Source: Bacillota bacterium (GTDB lineage: Bacteria; Bacillota; Clostridia; Lachnospirales; Lachnospiraceae). Taken from it: a stretch of DNA of 64,000 bases. The translations under genes and the position numbers were made by a program. Under the pieces are notes generated by a model, which worked only from the letters and a program-made list of their open reading frames with translations, made no database searches and was not told the origin of the DNA. Positions 26,008 to 35,338 of the stretch are shown here, in pieces (position 1 is the first letter of the stretch; every line of letters starts with the position of its first letter). The stretch covers positions 120,998 through 184,997 of the forward strand of contig JAEWSH010000032.1 in the NCBI GenBank assembly GCA_023398375.1. Direction: 5' to 3'.

Positions 26008-27107
26008 TGAACAGGTAAAGCATCCTTATCTGCTACAATAAATGCATCCCCTTCCTCCATTTCGATATGACCTGATGAATATGGGCTCCCCTCTACCGTA
26101 ATATATACTTCTTCAACGCCATAGTAGCATCCGAGCGTATTCGTTATACCTGCAAGTATCAGAGATTCATAACCTGCACCCGCATTCATTTCACTTACAA
26201 GCTCTTTTGAAAAATCAACATACAGCTTGCCGTCTTCGTTTAGATAGAGCCTGTTGATCTTTACATTTTCTGTAAGTACCCTGGCTATATTTCCTTCCGG
26301 CAGATCTTTGAAAGCGTTCTGAAGCACAATCATTGTTATGTCATTTGTATCATAGCTTATGTCTTTATCAATATAATATAGCCTGTCCGCATTTCTATTT
26401 GGATAGAAAAATCTTATGCTCTGAATGAATTGGTGGCCCCTTGTTATCTGACTTAGCGTCGAAGACACCATGTATCCTTCCTGAGACTCCCATACCGTCT
26501 TAACAAGACCGCTTCCCGGCGCATAATAGTCTACATTCTTATCATTATCACCTTCTGTTATTACTTCTACAGCATGAAAGGTTCCTGCCGGTGTAATAAC
26601 TTTTACATCTGTTCCTGATATATAACGCCTTCTCCCATCTGACGCAGTCCATTCAGTACCTATAACTAATGGCTCCATTAAAAGCACATCTCTCATCTCT
26701 GGTTCTTTTGATAAAAAATTCTCTCTGTAATAGCACTCGTCTCTTGAAAAAATACGGGTTAGCCGTCCATTATTTATCTCAATCACATCTACCTTCTCTG
26801 TTCCTCCATTATTGCTTCTTGTCTGTACCCTTGCCTCATTGAAGGCATCAAAACTCATGTTAAAAGAAGCATATTCATTTCCTTCCCCATAATAGGTATA
26901 CATAGTATTGTATAAAAACGGATAATAATCCGCCAAAGTGTAAGTCTTTTTTTCCGTTGTCTTTCCCGAAATCTCCTCCGTCATCTTCTGCGTCGTTTCT
27001 TCCGAAGTCTTTTCCGAGCCGCCTTCATTCATATCATTCTTCTTATTGCAGGCCGGAAGCAGACCCATTATAAAAGCAATCAATAATAGTAAAAATATTT
27101 TTTTCAT
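26001..27107 (-). CDS. GerMN-domain lipoprotein
   Basis: A 368-residue lipoprotein: a signal peptide with lipobox LPAC (Cys20), a Glu/Thr/Lys-rich linker to about residue 55, a middle domain of unknown type, and a C-terminal GerMN domain at about 225-360 (RFFYPNRNADRLYY, then LYVDFSKELVSEMNAGAGYE). GerM is needed in sporulation and germination of Bacillus; GerMN domains often sit near the peptidoglycan. It lies 51 bp downstream of a peptidoglycan-binding protein gene, which supports a joint envelope or spore role. Confidence 0.82.
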   Translation of the reverse strand: MKKIFLLLLIAFIMGLLPACNKKNDMNEGGSEKTSEETTQKMTEEISGKTTEKKTYTLADYYPFLYNTMYTYYGEGNEYASFNMSFDAFNEARVQTRSNNGGTEKVDVIEINNGRLTRIFSRDECYYRENFLSKEPEMRDVLLMEPLVIGTEWTASDGRRRYISGTDVKVITPAGTFHAVEVITEGDNDKNVDYYAPGSGLVKTVWESQEGYMVSSTLSQITRGHQFIQSIRFFYPNRNADRLYYIDKDISYDTNDITMIVLQNAFKDLPEGNIARVLTENVKINRLYLNEDGKLYVDFSKELVSEMNAGAGYESLILAGITNTLGCYYGVEEVYITVEGSPYSSGHIEMEEGDAFIVADKDALPVQK

Positions 27108-27158
27108 CAGTTCACCATCCTTTTCATGATTTTCTCCAATAATAAAAATATCTATACG

Positions 27159-28457
27159 TTAATTTATCATTTTACTTACCCCGACATAAATCTGGGATAT
27201 TTTATACCAGGTTGCTTTATCTACAATGCTGGTTTCCGGTAAAGAGAATATACTCTGAAACTTTTTTACAGATGCAGCCGTTTTGGGACCATAAATACTA
27301 TCCACACTTAATTTGGGTATAGCCGTATAAATACCCGCGATCCGATTTAATTGTTCTTGAATCGTCCTTACACTTTCCCCCCTGGATCCAATCGTTAAAT
27401 CCACATTTTTCCAAGATACGGGGACGCCCAAAACTTTAATAGCAGTATTAATATACATGGAACTGCCATAATAATATCTTAAAATCTCAATGGCTGAATA
27501 ACCCTGATCTCCTAAAGATTTTGACCCCCATTGCTCCATCCCGTCCGCGCACTGAACTTTGTATCCGTCACAATACTGTGTTAATATTGGCTGTCTTACA
27601 TTAGGAAATGACAGGTAATTTACAAAGACAGAGTCAACGATAAAACTAATATTTTGATAAATATTTCTTCCATTGGTCCATTTGTGATCATATGCGGTAG
27701 AAGAAGTGATTGTAAAATCATATCCTTTATTGAAATACCATTCTGTATAGACTCGATTTAATGTAAATGAAAGAATTGCCAAGACATTCGCATAAATAAC
27801 CGATTCTGGCCAAGTAGCATATACTTCGCTGCACGCAACGTTTTTTATGTAGTCTCTGAATCTGACCCAATAATTCGTTGCAGCACTGGACGGTGCTCCG
27901 TCATGAACGATGATATATTCAGGAATGAGCACCTGACTTAATACGATCTCACCTGTTTCACTGACAGGCTTTATTTCAGCTTCGGGAATTTTAGGCGGAT
28001 AATCACCATAAAGTGTATTAGGCGATAGGATAACCCTTTCTTCATCTCCACCTCCTTCTTTTTGTAACAGATTAAGTGTCGCATTTTGTTCAGATATCGT
28101 ATCTGCGAGTATTTCAATATTGTAAAAAATCAAAGTTTCATAGCCTGCTGCGCTTATTCTGATATCATATAAGGAAAAAGGTTGTACCGCAGATGGCTTC
28201 AGACTGTAATCTATATTAGGAGCAGGCAAAAATACCAGATCAGTCAGACCCGAACTATTCGTAACTAACTGTTCTAAAATGCGTGTCGGTTGTTCATGGG
28301 ATGTTATTATGACAGTCGCGTTTTCAATAGGAATTGAATCCACTGTAGTACAACGTACTCGAATCTGTCCTATGCTCTGGGTTTCAAATTGTGTTGGAAG
28401 TATCCTGAATGATTTGGGATACGGAGAACTATTCCCCTGATTGTTAACATAATTCAT
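27159..28457 (-). CDS. Peptidoglycan-binding, SpoIID-like secreted protein
   Basis: A 432-residue protein without a clear signal peptide. Residues 20-130 look like a carboxypeptidase-regulatory or Ig-like domain (IRVRCTTVDSIPIENATVIIT). The centre has a stretch resembling SpoIID/lytic enzymes (VACSEVYATWPESVIYANVLA). Residues about 360-425 form a PG-binding-1 domain (GESVRTIQEQL, DSIYGPKTAASVKKFQ). Such proteins are common in sporulating Lachnospiraceae and often called spore cortex-lytic. Catalytic activity is not evident. GAGG lies 11 bp before the ATG. Confidence 0.75.
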   Translation of the reverse strand: MNYVNNQGNSSPYPKSFRILPTQFETQSIGQIRVRCTTVDSIPIENATVIITSHEQPTRILEQLVTNSSGLTDLVFLPAPNIDYSLKPSAVQPFSLYDIRISAAGYETLIFYNIEILADTISEQNATLNLLQKEGGGDEERVILSPNTLYGDYPPKIPEAEIKPVSETGEIVLSQVLIPEYIIVHDGAPSSAATNYWVRFRDYIKNVACSEVYATWPESVIYANVLAILSFTLNRVYTEWYFNKGYDFTITSSTAYDHKWTNGRNIYQNISFIVDSVFVNYLSFPNVRQPILTQYCDGYKVQCADGMEQWGSKSLGDQGYSAIEILRYYYGSSMYINTAIKVLGVPVSWKNVDLTIGSRGESVRTIQEQLNRIAGIYTAIPKLSVDSIYGPKTAASVKKFQSIFSLPETSIVDKATWYKISQIYVGVSKMIN

Positions 28458-28537
28458 GTATAGAACCTCAAATGTTAATTTATAATACCGTATGCTATAT
28501 TAACGATAGTGTGATAAACACGGTAATTCCTATCAAC

Positions 28538-28572
28538 AAGATGAATCGGCAAGCCGATTCACTTGTCATGAA
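28538..28572. repeat. Dispersed hairpin repeat, family A, copy 1
   Basis: A perfect stem TGAATCGG/CCGATTCA with a 4-base loop, followed by CTTGTCATGAA. The same block recurs at 32428-32461, and its tail (TTCACTTGTCATGAAT) recurs at 17659-17674. It lies in the upstream region of the peptidoglycan-binding gene. Confidence 0.7.
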
Positions 28573-28574
28573 TT

Positions 28575-28605
28575 AAAAAAGACCACAACCCAATTGGCTG
28601 CAGTC
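28575..28605 (-). terminator. Terminator of the chemoreceptor gene
   Basis: On the minus strand a 10-bp stem with several G-U pairs (GACTGCAGCC with GGTTGTGGTC) is followed by TTTTTTAA. Confidence 0.78.
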
Positions 28606-28626
28606 CTTTATTTTGAAAATTATCTA

Positions 28627-30093
28627 TTATTTAAAAATTTGAACTCCATGTTCCATAAGCTTTGCGATTTTTTGAATCAGCGCATCAATCAATGCTCTTA
28701 ATTGAAATGATATTTGTTCCGCTTCCTGATATATTACCTGCGCTTCGTTAGAATCGTTCTCTTTAATTTTCCCAATTACTTTATCTCCAAACATATGGAA
28801 TTCATGGTGCAATTTATCTATTTTCTTCCATTCCTCAGATATTGCCGGATGTTCTATCGGTAAAGAATGATAAAAATGTCCAAACGCACATTTTTTGGAA
28901 TTTGTCTGTAATGGAAGAACTGTCATGGTATCCACCATTTCTTTCAGCTTACTCATCCAATCAATATGAGCCTGATATGCCTTCTTCAAAGCAATCTGGA
29001 TTTCCTCATTTGAAATCGCATGTTTTCCGTCCTTCAGTCCTTTAAATAAATCATTGACCACATTGGAAAGTCTGTCATCAATCTTGGAAATATTTTTAGC
29101 ATATTCAACTGTATCCTCTGCGTCTCTTTGTATATTTTGAGTCATTTCAGTCAATCTCTGTGCGTCAATACTTGAAGTTTCCATTGCTTTATTAATTTCA
29201 TCTGCAGAAATCTTTATGTTCTGCATGGAAGTGTTTATTTCTTTTACTTTCTGATCCACTCCATGAAGCATCTCAATATTGGAACCAACCGTATTGGACA
29301 CCATATCGATCTTTGTACTCATCTGATGTGTGGAATCAAGCGCCCTGTCCATACTTTCTTTTCCTTCCTGGGCCGCACCATAGATTTTATCAACAAAGCC
29401 TCTCATACCATCCAGATTCTGCTTCGTATCGTCTGCAAGCTTTCTCACTTCATCCGCAACTACTGAAAATCCTCTTCCCTGTTCACCGGCTCTAGCAGCC
29501 TCTATTGCCGCATTTAATGCAAGCAGGTTTGTCTGGTTTGCAATTGCCTGAACACTTTCAACAATCTTTCCTACCTCAGTAGTGAGCTCTACCAGCTGCT
29601 CAATTTTTCCGCTCATATTTTCAGTATCCTGTATTACATTCTCTTTTAACTGCTCAACATCCTGAAGCAGTATCTTACTCTCATTATTTTTCTGCGTCAG
29701 ATTTTCCGACTCAGCTGCTAAGTTATCTAACGTTTCTGCTGTAACATCTATCGTATCTGTTACTGTATTTACTGTTGCATTTGTTTCTTCCACAATTGCA
29801 AGATTAGATTCACTTAAAGTAGCCATTTCTTTTGCAAATTCCATGAGCTGGTTGGAAATATGTGACATACCTACATCAAAATTACTGATTGCACTTGCTA
29901 TATCAAGCACCTCTTTTGCAGCTACTGACATTCTGTTTTCATTTTCAAGCAATTTGTTGAACTGAACGATTACCTGACTGTGAATGTAATGATCGCTTTT
30001 CGGACATTCTGTTTTTTTTCCCTGCATCGTATTCTCTACGTACTGGATAATACATTCCATTTCTGAACATGGTGTCTTTTGTTTTCTGAACAA
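28627..30093 (-). CDS. Cytoplasmic methyl-accepting chemotaxis protein with CZB zinc domain
   Basis: A 488-residue chemoreceptor with no membrane helix. The signalling domain includes the highly conserved hairpin tip, IANQTNLLALNAAIEAARAG and FSVVADEVRKLAD. The C-terminus (about 360-460) is a chemoreceptor zinc-binding (CZB) domain with the His/Cys pattern AHIDW, CAFGHFY and HHEFH. CZB receptors sense zinc or oxidants such as hypochlorite. It has its own terminator and no che genes nearby. Confidence 0.92.
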   Translation of the reverse strand: MFRKQKTPCSEMECIIQYVENTMQGKKTECPKSDHYIHSQVIVQFNKLLENENRMSVAAKEVLDIASAISNFDVGMSHISNQLMEFAKEMATLSESNLAIVEETNATVNTVTDTIDVTAETLDNLAAESENLTQKNNESKILLQDVEQLKENVIQDTENMSGKIEQLVELTTEVGKIVESVQAIANQTNLLALNAAIEAARAGEQGRGFSVVADEVRKLADDTKQNLDGMRGFVDKIYGAAQEGKESMDRALDSTHQMSTKIDMVSNTVGSNIEMLHGVDQKVKEINTSMQNIKISADEINKAMETSSIDAQRLTEMTQNIQRDAEDTVEYAKNISKIDDRLSNVVNDLFKGLKDGKHAISNEEIQIALKKAYQAHIDWMSKLKEMVDTMTVLPLQTNSKKCAFGHFYHSLPIEHPAISEEWKKIDKLHHEFHMFGDKVIGKIKENDSNEAQVIYQEAEQISFQLRALIDALIQKIAKLMEHGVQIFK

Positions 30094-30228
30094 TGTCTTC
30101 TCTCCTTTGTATCAAATGATTATGTCTTTACGGCTATATGACATATATCTATGATTATATCAGATTTGAGCCTCACTGCAATTCATTCCTGACTAATATT
30201 TACTATTAGGTAATAAAATTTATCAATT

Positions 30229-30771
30229 CTAAATTAGCTCTTTTACTCTTTCTTCCACATAAGCCAGATCTGCAGTTGGTTCAAATCTTTCAACTACATT
30301 TCCCTCTCTGTCTATCAGAAATTTTGTAAAATTCCATTTGATGTCATTTTCTTTTGCATAATCCGGATTTTTTCTTTCTAACATGCTTTCTAACATTGCT
30401 GTCAATGGATGTTCCTCATCAAACCCCCTAAATCCTTTTTCTCTTTTCAGATATTGGAATAACTTAGATGCATTTTCCCCATTTACCTCTACTTTTGAAA
30501 AGATAGGAAACGTAATACCGAATTTGGCATCGCAGAAACTTGCGATTTCTTCATTGCTTCCGGGTGCTTGATTTCCAAATTGATTACATGGAAAGTCCAA
30601 AATAATAAAATCATTTCTATACTTTTCATACATATCCTGCAATCCATCATACTGTGGGGTAAATCCACATTGTGTCGCAGAATTGATAATTAATATTACT
30701 TTTCCCTTGTATTTTTCCAGTGATACCGGTATCCCATTTGCATCCATAACCTCAAAATTAAATATTCCCAT
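30229..30771 (-). CDS. Glutathione peroxidase family protein (paralogue 1)
   Basis: A 180-residue thiol peroxidase of the GPx/BtuE fold. The peroxidatic Cys is in NSATQCGFTPQY, and the conserved Gln/Trp/Asn tetrad members are in LDFPCNQFGNQAPG and WNFTKFLIDREG. Cys replaces selenocysteine, as usual in bacteria. It is longer than its neighbour by an insertion before WNFTKF. It follows the paralogue by 11 bp in one operon. Such enzymes usually take electrons from thioredoxin, not glutathione. Confidence 0.93.
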   Translation of the reverse strand: MGIFNFEVMDANGIPVSLEKYKGKVILIINSATQCGFTPQYDGLQDMYEKYRNDFIILDFPCNQFGNQAPGSNEEIASFCDAKFGITFPIFSKVEVNGENASKLFQYLKREKGFRGFDEEHPLTAMLESMLERKNPDYAKENDIKWNFTKFLIDREGNVVERFEPTADLAYVEERVKELI

Positions 30772-30782
30772 TTTTCTTCCTC

Positions 30783-31256
30783 CTAGATGAATTCTTTTAG
30801 TTCCACTTCTATTTTCTCCGGCGTAGTCGCAGAACCATAACGCTCCACAACATTCCCTTCTCTATCTACTAAAAACTTAGTAAAATTCCATTTGATCTTA
30901 CCGCCCATGATTCCATTCTTTTGAGATTTCAAATATGTGTACAGAGGTTCTTCCTTTTCTCCATTCACATCTATCTTTGAAAACTGGGGGAAAGTAACAC
31001 CATAATTAAGCTGGCAGAAATCTGCAATTTCCGATTCTGTTCCAGGTGCCTGATTTGCAAACTGATTACACGGGAAATCAAGTATCACAAATCCTTGTTC
31101 CTGATATTTATCATATAGGTTCTGAAGACCCTTATACTGAGGGGTAAAACCACATCCGGTAGCTGTATTGACGATTAACAGTACTTTCCCTTTATAATCA
31201 TTCAGACTGACCATGCTTCCTTTTGCATCTTTTACTTTATAATCATAAATTCCCAT
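30783..31256 (-). CDS. Glutathione peroxidase family protein (paralogue 2)
   Basis: A 157-residue paralogue of the next gene, of the compact typical length. The active site is NTATGCGFTPQY, with LDFPCNQFANQAPG and WNFTKFLVDREG. The two proteins are clearly similar but not near-identical, which fits an old tandem duplication. A GGAG-type site precedes the ATG. It is the first gene of the two-gene unit. Confidence 0.93.
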   Translation of the reverse strand: MGIYDYKVKDAKGSMVSLNDYKGKVLLIVNTATGCGFTPQYKGLQNLYDKYQEQGFVILDFPCNQFANQAPGTESEIADFCQLNYGVTFPQFSKIDVNGEKEEPLYTYLKSQKNGIMGGKIKWNFTKFLVDREGNVVERYGSATTPEKIEVELKEFI

Positions 31257-31373
31257 TCTCTTATCTCCTTTTATTTATATTTAGCACAATTAAATTGCTA
31301 TCAACCTTTATAGGTAGATTGTATGCAATTTATTTTCATTTGTCAAGCAGTAAAATAAAATTACTTTGGCAAA

Positions 31374-32405
31374 CTACCAGATTCCCAGAATATGCTGCAT
31401 GAGCAGGCTCACTCCTGTGATACCGATCCAACATGCAAATCCCATTATGATCGGTTTCCCACCGGTTTTGATTAGTTTTATGATATTTGTGTTTATACCA
31501 ATTGCTGTCATAGCCAGTATGATGAAAAATTTGCTTAGTTCTTTAACAGGCATAAAAATATCTGATGGCACACCAAGATTCAATGCAACTGTCGTAATAA
31601 TGGAAGCTGAAATAAAATACAAAATGAAGAACGGAAAAATATGCTTCAAAGAAACGCTCTCCGATGCACTATTTTTTTCTTTTCGCGTCCTGATAAAGGC
31701 CAGTACTAAAGTAATTGGAATAATGGCGAGTGTTCTGGTCAATTTCACGGTAACAGCTTTATCTAATGTAGCTGATCCCAGCTGATACATATTATCCCAT
31801 GTAGATGCTGCTGCAGTTACAGATGAAGTATCATTTACAGCGGTACCGGCAAAAATACCAAACGCCTCACCGGTTGTCTGCGAAAATCCAAGCCATGTAC
31901 CAAATGCCGGAAACAAAATGGCCGCCAGCACGTTAAAGAAAAAGATAACTGAAATGGCTTGTGCTACTTCCTCATCATCGGCATCGATTACCGGTGCGGT
32001 GGCTGCGATTGCAGAGCCACCGCAGATTGAGGAACCAACGCCAACCAACGTTGATATCTTTCCAGGTATATGCATTCCTTTCTGTAAAACAAAAGAAATT
32101 ACAAGAGAAGTTGTGATGGTTGCCAATATGATCGGCAATGACTGTAATCCCGTCTTAAGAATCACATTCAGATTTAATCCAAAACCTAATAATATGACAG
32201 CATACTGCAGGACTTTTTTTGATGTAAATTTAATACCGTCTTCAAATCTACTTTTATCATGGATAAAAAGAGTAACTACCATGCCTGCCACAATCGCAAT
32301 TACAGGTCCCCCGATGATAGGAAACTTTTTACCCAAAAACCAGGATGGTAATGCAATTGCCGCACAAAGTAATATACCAAAGCTATTTTTCTTAACAAAA
32401 TTCAT
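31374..32405 (-). CDS. YeiH-family putative sulfate exporter (UPF0324)
   Basis: A 343-residue membrane protein with about ten helices and family motifs GVGSSICGGSAIAATAPVI and GTAVNDTSSVTAAA. YeiH proteins are classed as putative sulfate exporters; the reaction is not well proven. The start at MNFVKKN follows GAGGAGG; the frame upstream runs through a repeat and is rejected. It is divergent from a LysR regulator. A hairpin repeat sits just upstream of the ribosome binding site. Confidence 0.92.
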   Translation of the reverse strand: MNFVKKNSFGILLCAAIALPSWFLGKKFPIIGGPVIAIVAGMVVTLFIHDKSRFEDGIKFTSKKVLQYAVILLGFGLNLNVILKTGLQSLPIILATITTSLVISFVLQKGMHIPGKISTLVGVGSSICGGSAIAATAPVIDADDEEVAQAISVIFFFNVLAAILFPAFGTWLGFSQTTGEAFGIFAGTAVNDTSSVTAAASTWDNMYQLGSATLDKAVTVKLTRTLAIIPITLVLAFIRTRKEKNSASESVSLKHIFPFFILYFISASIITTVALNLGVPSDIFMPVKELSKFFIILAMTAIGINTNIIKLIKTGGKPIIMGFACWIGITGVSLLMQHILGIW

Positions 32406-32427
32406 ATCTATATCCTCCTCGTTGACA

Positions 32428-32461
32428 AGCTGAATCGGCAAGCCGCTTCACTTATCATAAA
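32428..32461. repeat. Dispersed hairpin repeat, family A, copy 2
   Basis: TGAATCGG CAAG CCGCTTCA then CTTATCATAA matches copy 1 at 28538 with a few changes; the stem has one mismatch here. It would lie in the 5' UTR of the yeiH-like gene. Confidence 0.65.
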
Positions 32462-32485
32462 CTAGTTATCGCGACAGTCGCCAAA

Positions 32486-32518
32486 GCCAGCTTGTATTGG
32501 TTCGTTGCTCGCGTAAAT
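32486..32518. repeat. Dispersed repeat, family B, copy 1
   Basis: The block GCCAGCTTGTATTGG followed by TTCGTTGCTCGCGTAAAT recurs with a few substitutions and one indel at 42417-42450. It lies between the yeiH-like gene and the LysR gene. Confidence 0.6.
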
Positions 32519-32610
32519 TATGTATCCATATTAACTAATAATTTCAATAATTGCTACTTATTATTTATTATGTTATGATAAGATATTGTTATTATTATGG
32601 AGGAAACAAT

Positions 32611-33498
32611 ATGCTTGATATGAAAGTTGAAACTTTTCTATCTGTCTGTCAGGAAATGAATTATACGAAAGCTGCAAAAAAATTGAACATTACCCAGCCA
32701 GCGGTTTCTATGCACATCAGAAATCTGGAAGACTATTATGGAGTTCCCCTTTTTATATTTGAAGGAAAACGCTTTCAGTTAACAAAATATGGGGAACTAC
32801 TCTATAATTCTCTTCTGTCCATGCAAAATAACGAAAAATATCTGAAAGAACAGCTGCGTATTATAAAAAATAAAAGTAATATCATTAATATGGGGGCTAC
32901 TCTCACGGTTGGAGAGTTTATGATTGCCAAATCCATCAGTCATTATATCAAATCGCATCCTGATACCGACGTTTCTGTTATTGTCTCCAATACAAAGGAG
33001 CTATTACAAAAACTTGATTCCGGAATCATTGATTTTGCCATACTGGAAGGAGATTTTTCCAAATCCTCATATTTTTACGAGACCCTTTTTAACTTAGAAT
33101 TTATACCCATTTGTTCCTCTAAGCATTCCCCATGGCAAACACCTCTCGTAATGCAGCATCTGACTGGAGAACGCCTGATTATCCGGGAACCCGGTTCAGG
33201 TACCAGAAAAATACTGGAAATTGCTTTAGAGAAATATGATTTATCGGTAGAAGATTTTAGGAATGTAACAATGATCGGAAATATGAATGCAATTATTGAT
33301 CTGGTTGCTGATGATTGCGGAATTACATTCTTATATAAAAATGCAGTAACCGATATGCTTTCCCAAAAAAAAGTTATAGAAATTCCTGTCTCCGATTTTC
33401 ATATGATGCATGAGATATCTATCATATGGAAAAAAGAAAATATGCAAAGCAGCTATATTCGTAACCTTATCCATGAGTTATTCAATATTTATATTTGA
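32611..33498 (+). CDS. LysR-family transcriptional regulator (divergent from yeiH)
   Basis: A 295-residue LTTR with HTH NYTKAAKKLNITQPAVSMHI at about residues 15-35 and effector loop IREPGSGTRKILE. The start at MLDMKVE follows ATGGAGG; the longer frame has no site. It is divergent from the yeiH-like exporter, as YeiE/CysL-type LysR regulators often are, so control of that gene is likely. The LysR/chr pair at 24 kb has the same layout. Confidence 0.9.
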   Translation: MLDMKVETFLSVCQEMNYTKAAKKLNITQPAVSMHIRNLEDYYGVPLFIFEGKRFQLTKYGELLYNSLLSMQNNEKYLKEQLRIIKNKSNIINMGATLTVGEFMIAKSISHYIKSHPDTDVSVIVSNTKELLQKLDSGIIDFAILEGDFSKSSYFYETLFNLEFIPICSSKHSPWQTPLVMQHLTGERLIIREPGSGTRKILEIALEKYDLSVEDFRNVTMIGNMNAIIDLVADDCGITFLYKNAVTDMLSQKKVIEIPVSDFHMMHEISIIWKKENMQSSYIRNLIHELFNIYI

Positions 33499-33513
33499 TA
33501 TAAGAAAAAATAT

Positions 33514-35298
33514 TTATTTAAACCGGACTAAAATATATACATCTGCATTATAATACGTCTGATTACTAGAAACATTGATATTTGCATTCTGTACGACAAC
33601 AGTAAGTCCTGCCTTATCATTTTCAGTAGAAAAAGTTGCTTCTTCCATGTCTAATTCTGCCTTATCAGCTGTGTAGTTTTGATATTTGGAAAAAATCTCA
33701 TCCGTATGGAATCGTATCATTTCCTGATCACTTTCATCACGCAGGACAATGTCATTCGCTTCACCGCGCTTCTCACTTTTTAATGTAAAAATTTTCCCTG
33801 ATTTTTCAATCTCACAGATTTTTTTGCTCACATTTTCATCGGAGGTTATATACGTATGGACAAGAATATCATGATCTGTAATGTCAATCGGATTGGAAGA
33901 ATCTAAAAAAACGTTACTATAACGATTTTGATCTTCAAGTGAATCATATTCATAAAAACCAAAGGTATCATAAAAATCTTCATAAATGGAAAAATTATCT
34001 GGCAGAAATTCTACTTTATCAGTATATGACATCATACTCAGATATTCTACAAAAGAAACTATTTTCTTTTTATCTGCATCAGAAATCGAAGCATTCGGTA
34101 TTATGGTATTATCTTTCAGCATTTTATTTTGCACCAATATCGATTTCAGCAAATTTTTCTGACTGATGCGGCTGACCGTAAAAGCATCTACAGGCGGAAT
34201 TACAGAAATGATAGAAAATGAAATGAGCATTGCTGCTATGATGCCATTTTTTCTGACAGGAATAAAACTCATCACAAGGCTTGCTGAAACGGCGAAAATA
34301 CCAAATAAGATAACAAAATACCTGATATGGGTAACTCCCGTCTCCCTCATAATGATTATAGAAGATACAATTTGAAAAAGTACGATTGGGATAAGTACTT
34401 TGGGGAAAAACAGACGAAACAGAACCGCAAATTTATTTTCCAGCCTGCTTGAAAGGATATATAATAAAATTACCGTAATGACGTAGGTAACTAACATTGG
34501 CTCCAGAAGGTTATTCCTCCAGAACTCTCCGCTGATGTTCTGTGCAATATAAAGAATCAGAATAATCGTGTATACAGCTGTAATCGGAATAATAATATAA
34601 GAAATTAAAATCTCCAGGAACTGAGGGCAAAAAGATGCCTTATGAATCTGTTCCTCCCGCGCCCTGATCTCCTCCAAATCCAATTCTCTGTTCCTTTTCC
34701 CTGGATATATAGGAATCAGGGATAGAAAATATAAGGGTGCAAACAGCACAAATACAATATTCCCCATATGTGCATAGACCTTGCCGCTCACATACATTAA
34801 AAGATTGTCAATGGCAAGAAAAATAAGCACACACCCTGCATAGATAACGATGGCATAAAATATAGCATGAAAGAATGCTTTGAATGCAGCCATAAAACTT
34901 TCATTGAAGCTTATGCTGCTTTGAACTACAGGAATCCATAGAAAGGCAATACAAAGCGCGAAGACCGCAACCCATGTCCTAATACCGATTTCCATGCTAA
35001 GTTCAGGCGCCGACCTGAGAATAAGATAGTATCCAAACGTCAGAACAATACCGCTTCCCATTAAGATATATCTGATCGGCGCTTTATTGGAAAACCGTTC
35101 ATAAAATGCCTGCAGTGAAGCAGATAAAACAGCTCCTGTCACACACGCAAGTATCTGTTTTCCATAGTCCGCATCCGTTTGAATGGAAACAGCAATTATA
35201 ACAGCCACCGCAATCAAAAATAACTCCGTCAATGGGTAACGGACAACTGCATATGTCAGTCCCTTTAATCTTTCCTGAAATTTCACGAACCATTTCAT
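33514..35298 (-). CDS. DUF4153 membrane protein
   Basis: A 594-residue protein with about a dozen membrane helices in its first two thirds and a C-terminal soluble domain of about 200 residues with alternating beta-type segments. The first part fits the DUF4153 family; no catalytic motif is known. The start at MKWFVKF follows GGAAGGG. It lies convergent to the LysR gene, with 15 bp between stops. Confidence 0.78.
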   Translation of the reverse strand: MKWFVKFQERLKGLTYAVVRYPLTELFLIAVAVIIAVSIQTDADYGKQILACVTGAVLSASLQAFYERFSNKAPIRYILMGSGIVLTFGYYLILRSAPELSMEIGIRTWVAVFALCIAFLWIPVVQSSISFNESFMAAFKAFFHAIFYAIVIYAGCVLIFLAIDNLLMYVSGKVYAHMGNIVFVLFAPLYFLSLIPIYPGKRNRELDLEEIRAREEQIHKASFCPQFLEILISYIIIPITAVYTIILILYIAQNISGEFWRNNLLEPMLVTYVITVILLYILSSRLENKFAVLFRLFFPKVLIPIVLFQIVSSIIIMRETGVTHIRYFVILFGIFAVSASLVMSFIPVRKNGIIAAMLISFSIISVIPPVDAFTVSRISQKNLLKSILVQNKMLKDNTIIPNASISDADKKKIVSFVEYLSMMSYTDKVEFLPDNFSIYEDFYDTFGFYEYDSLEDQNRYSNVFLDSSNPIDITDHDILVHTYITSDENVSKKICEIEKSGKIFTLKSEKRGEANDIVLRDESDQEMIRFHTDEIFSKYQNYTADKAELDMEEATFSTENDKAGLTVVVQNANINVSSNQTYYNADVYILVRFK

Positions 35299-35338
35299 TA
35301 TAACAATCCCTTCCAATAAGAAATTTTTATCTCCCTGA

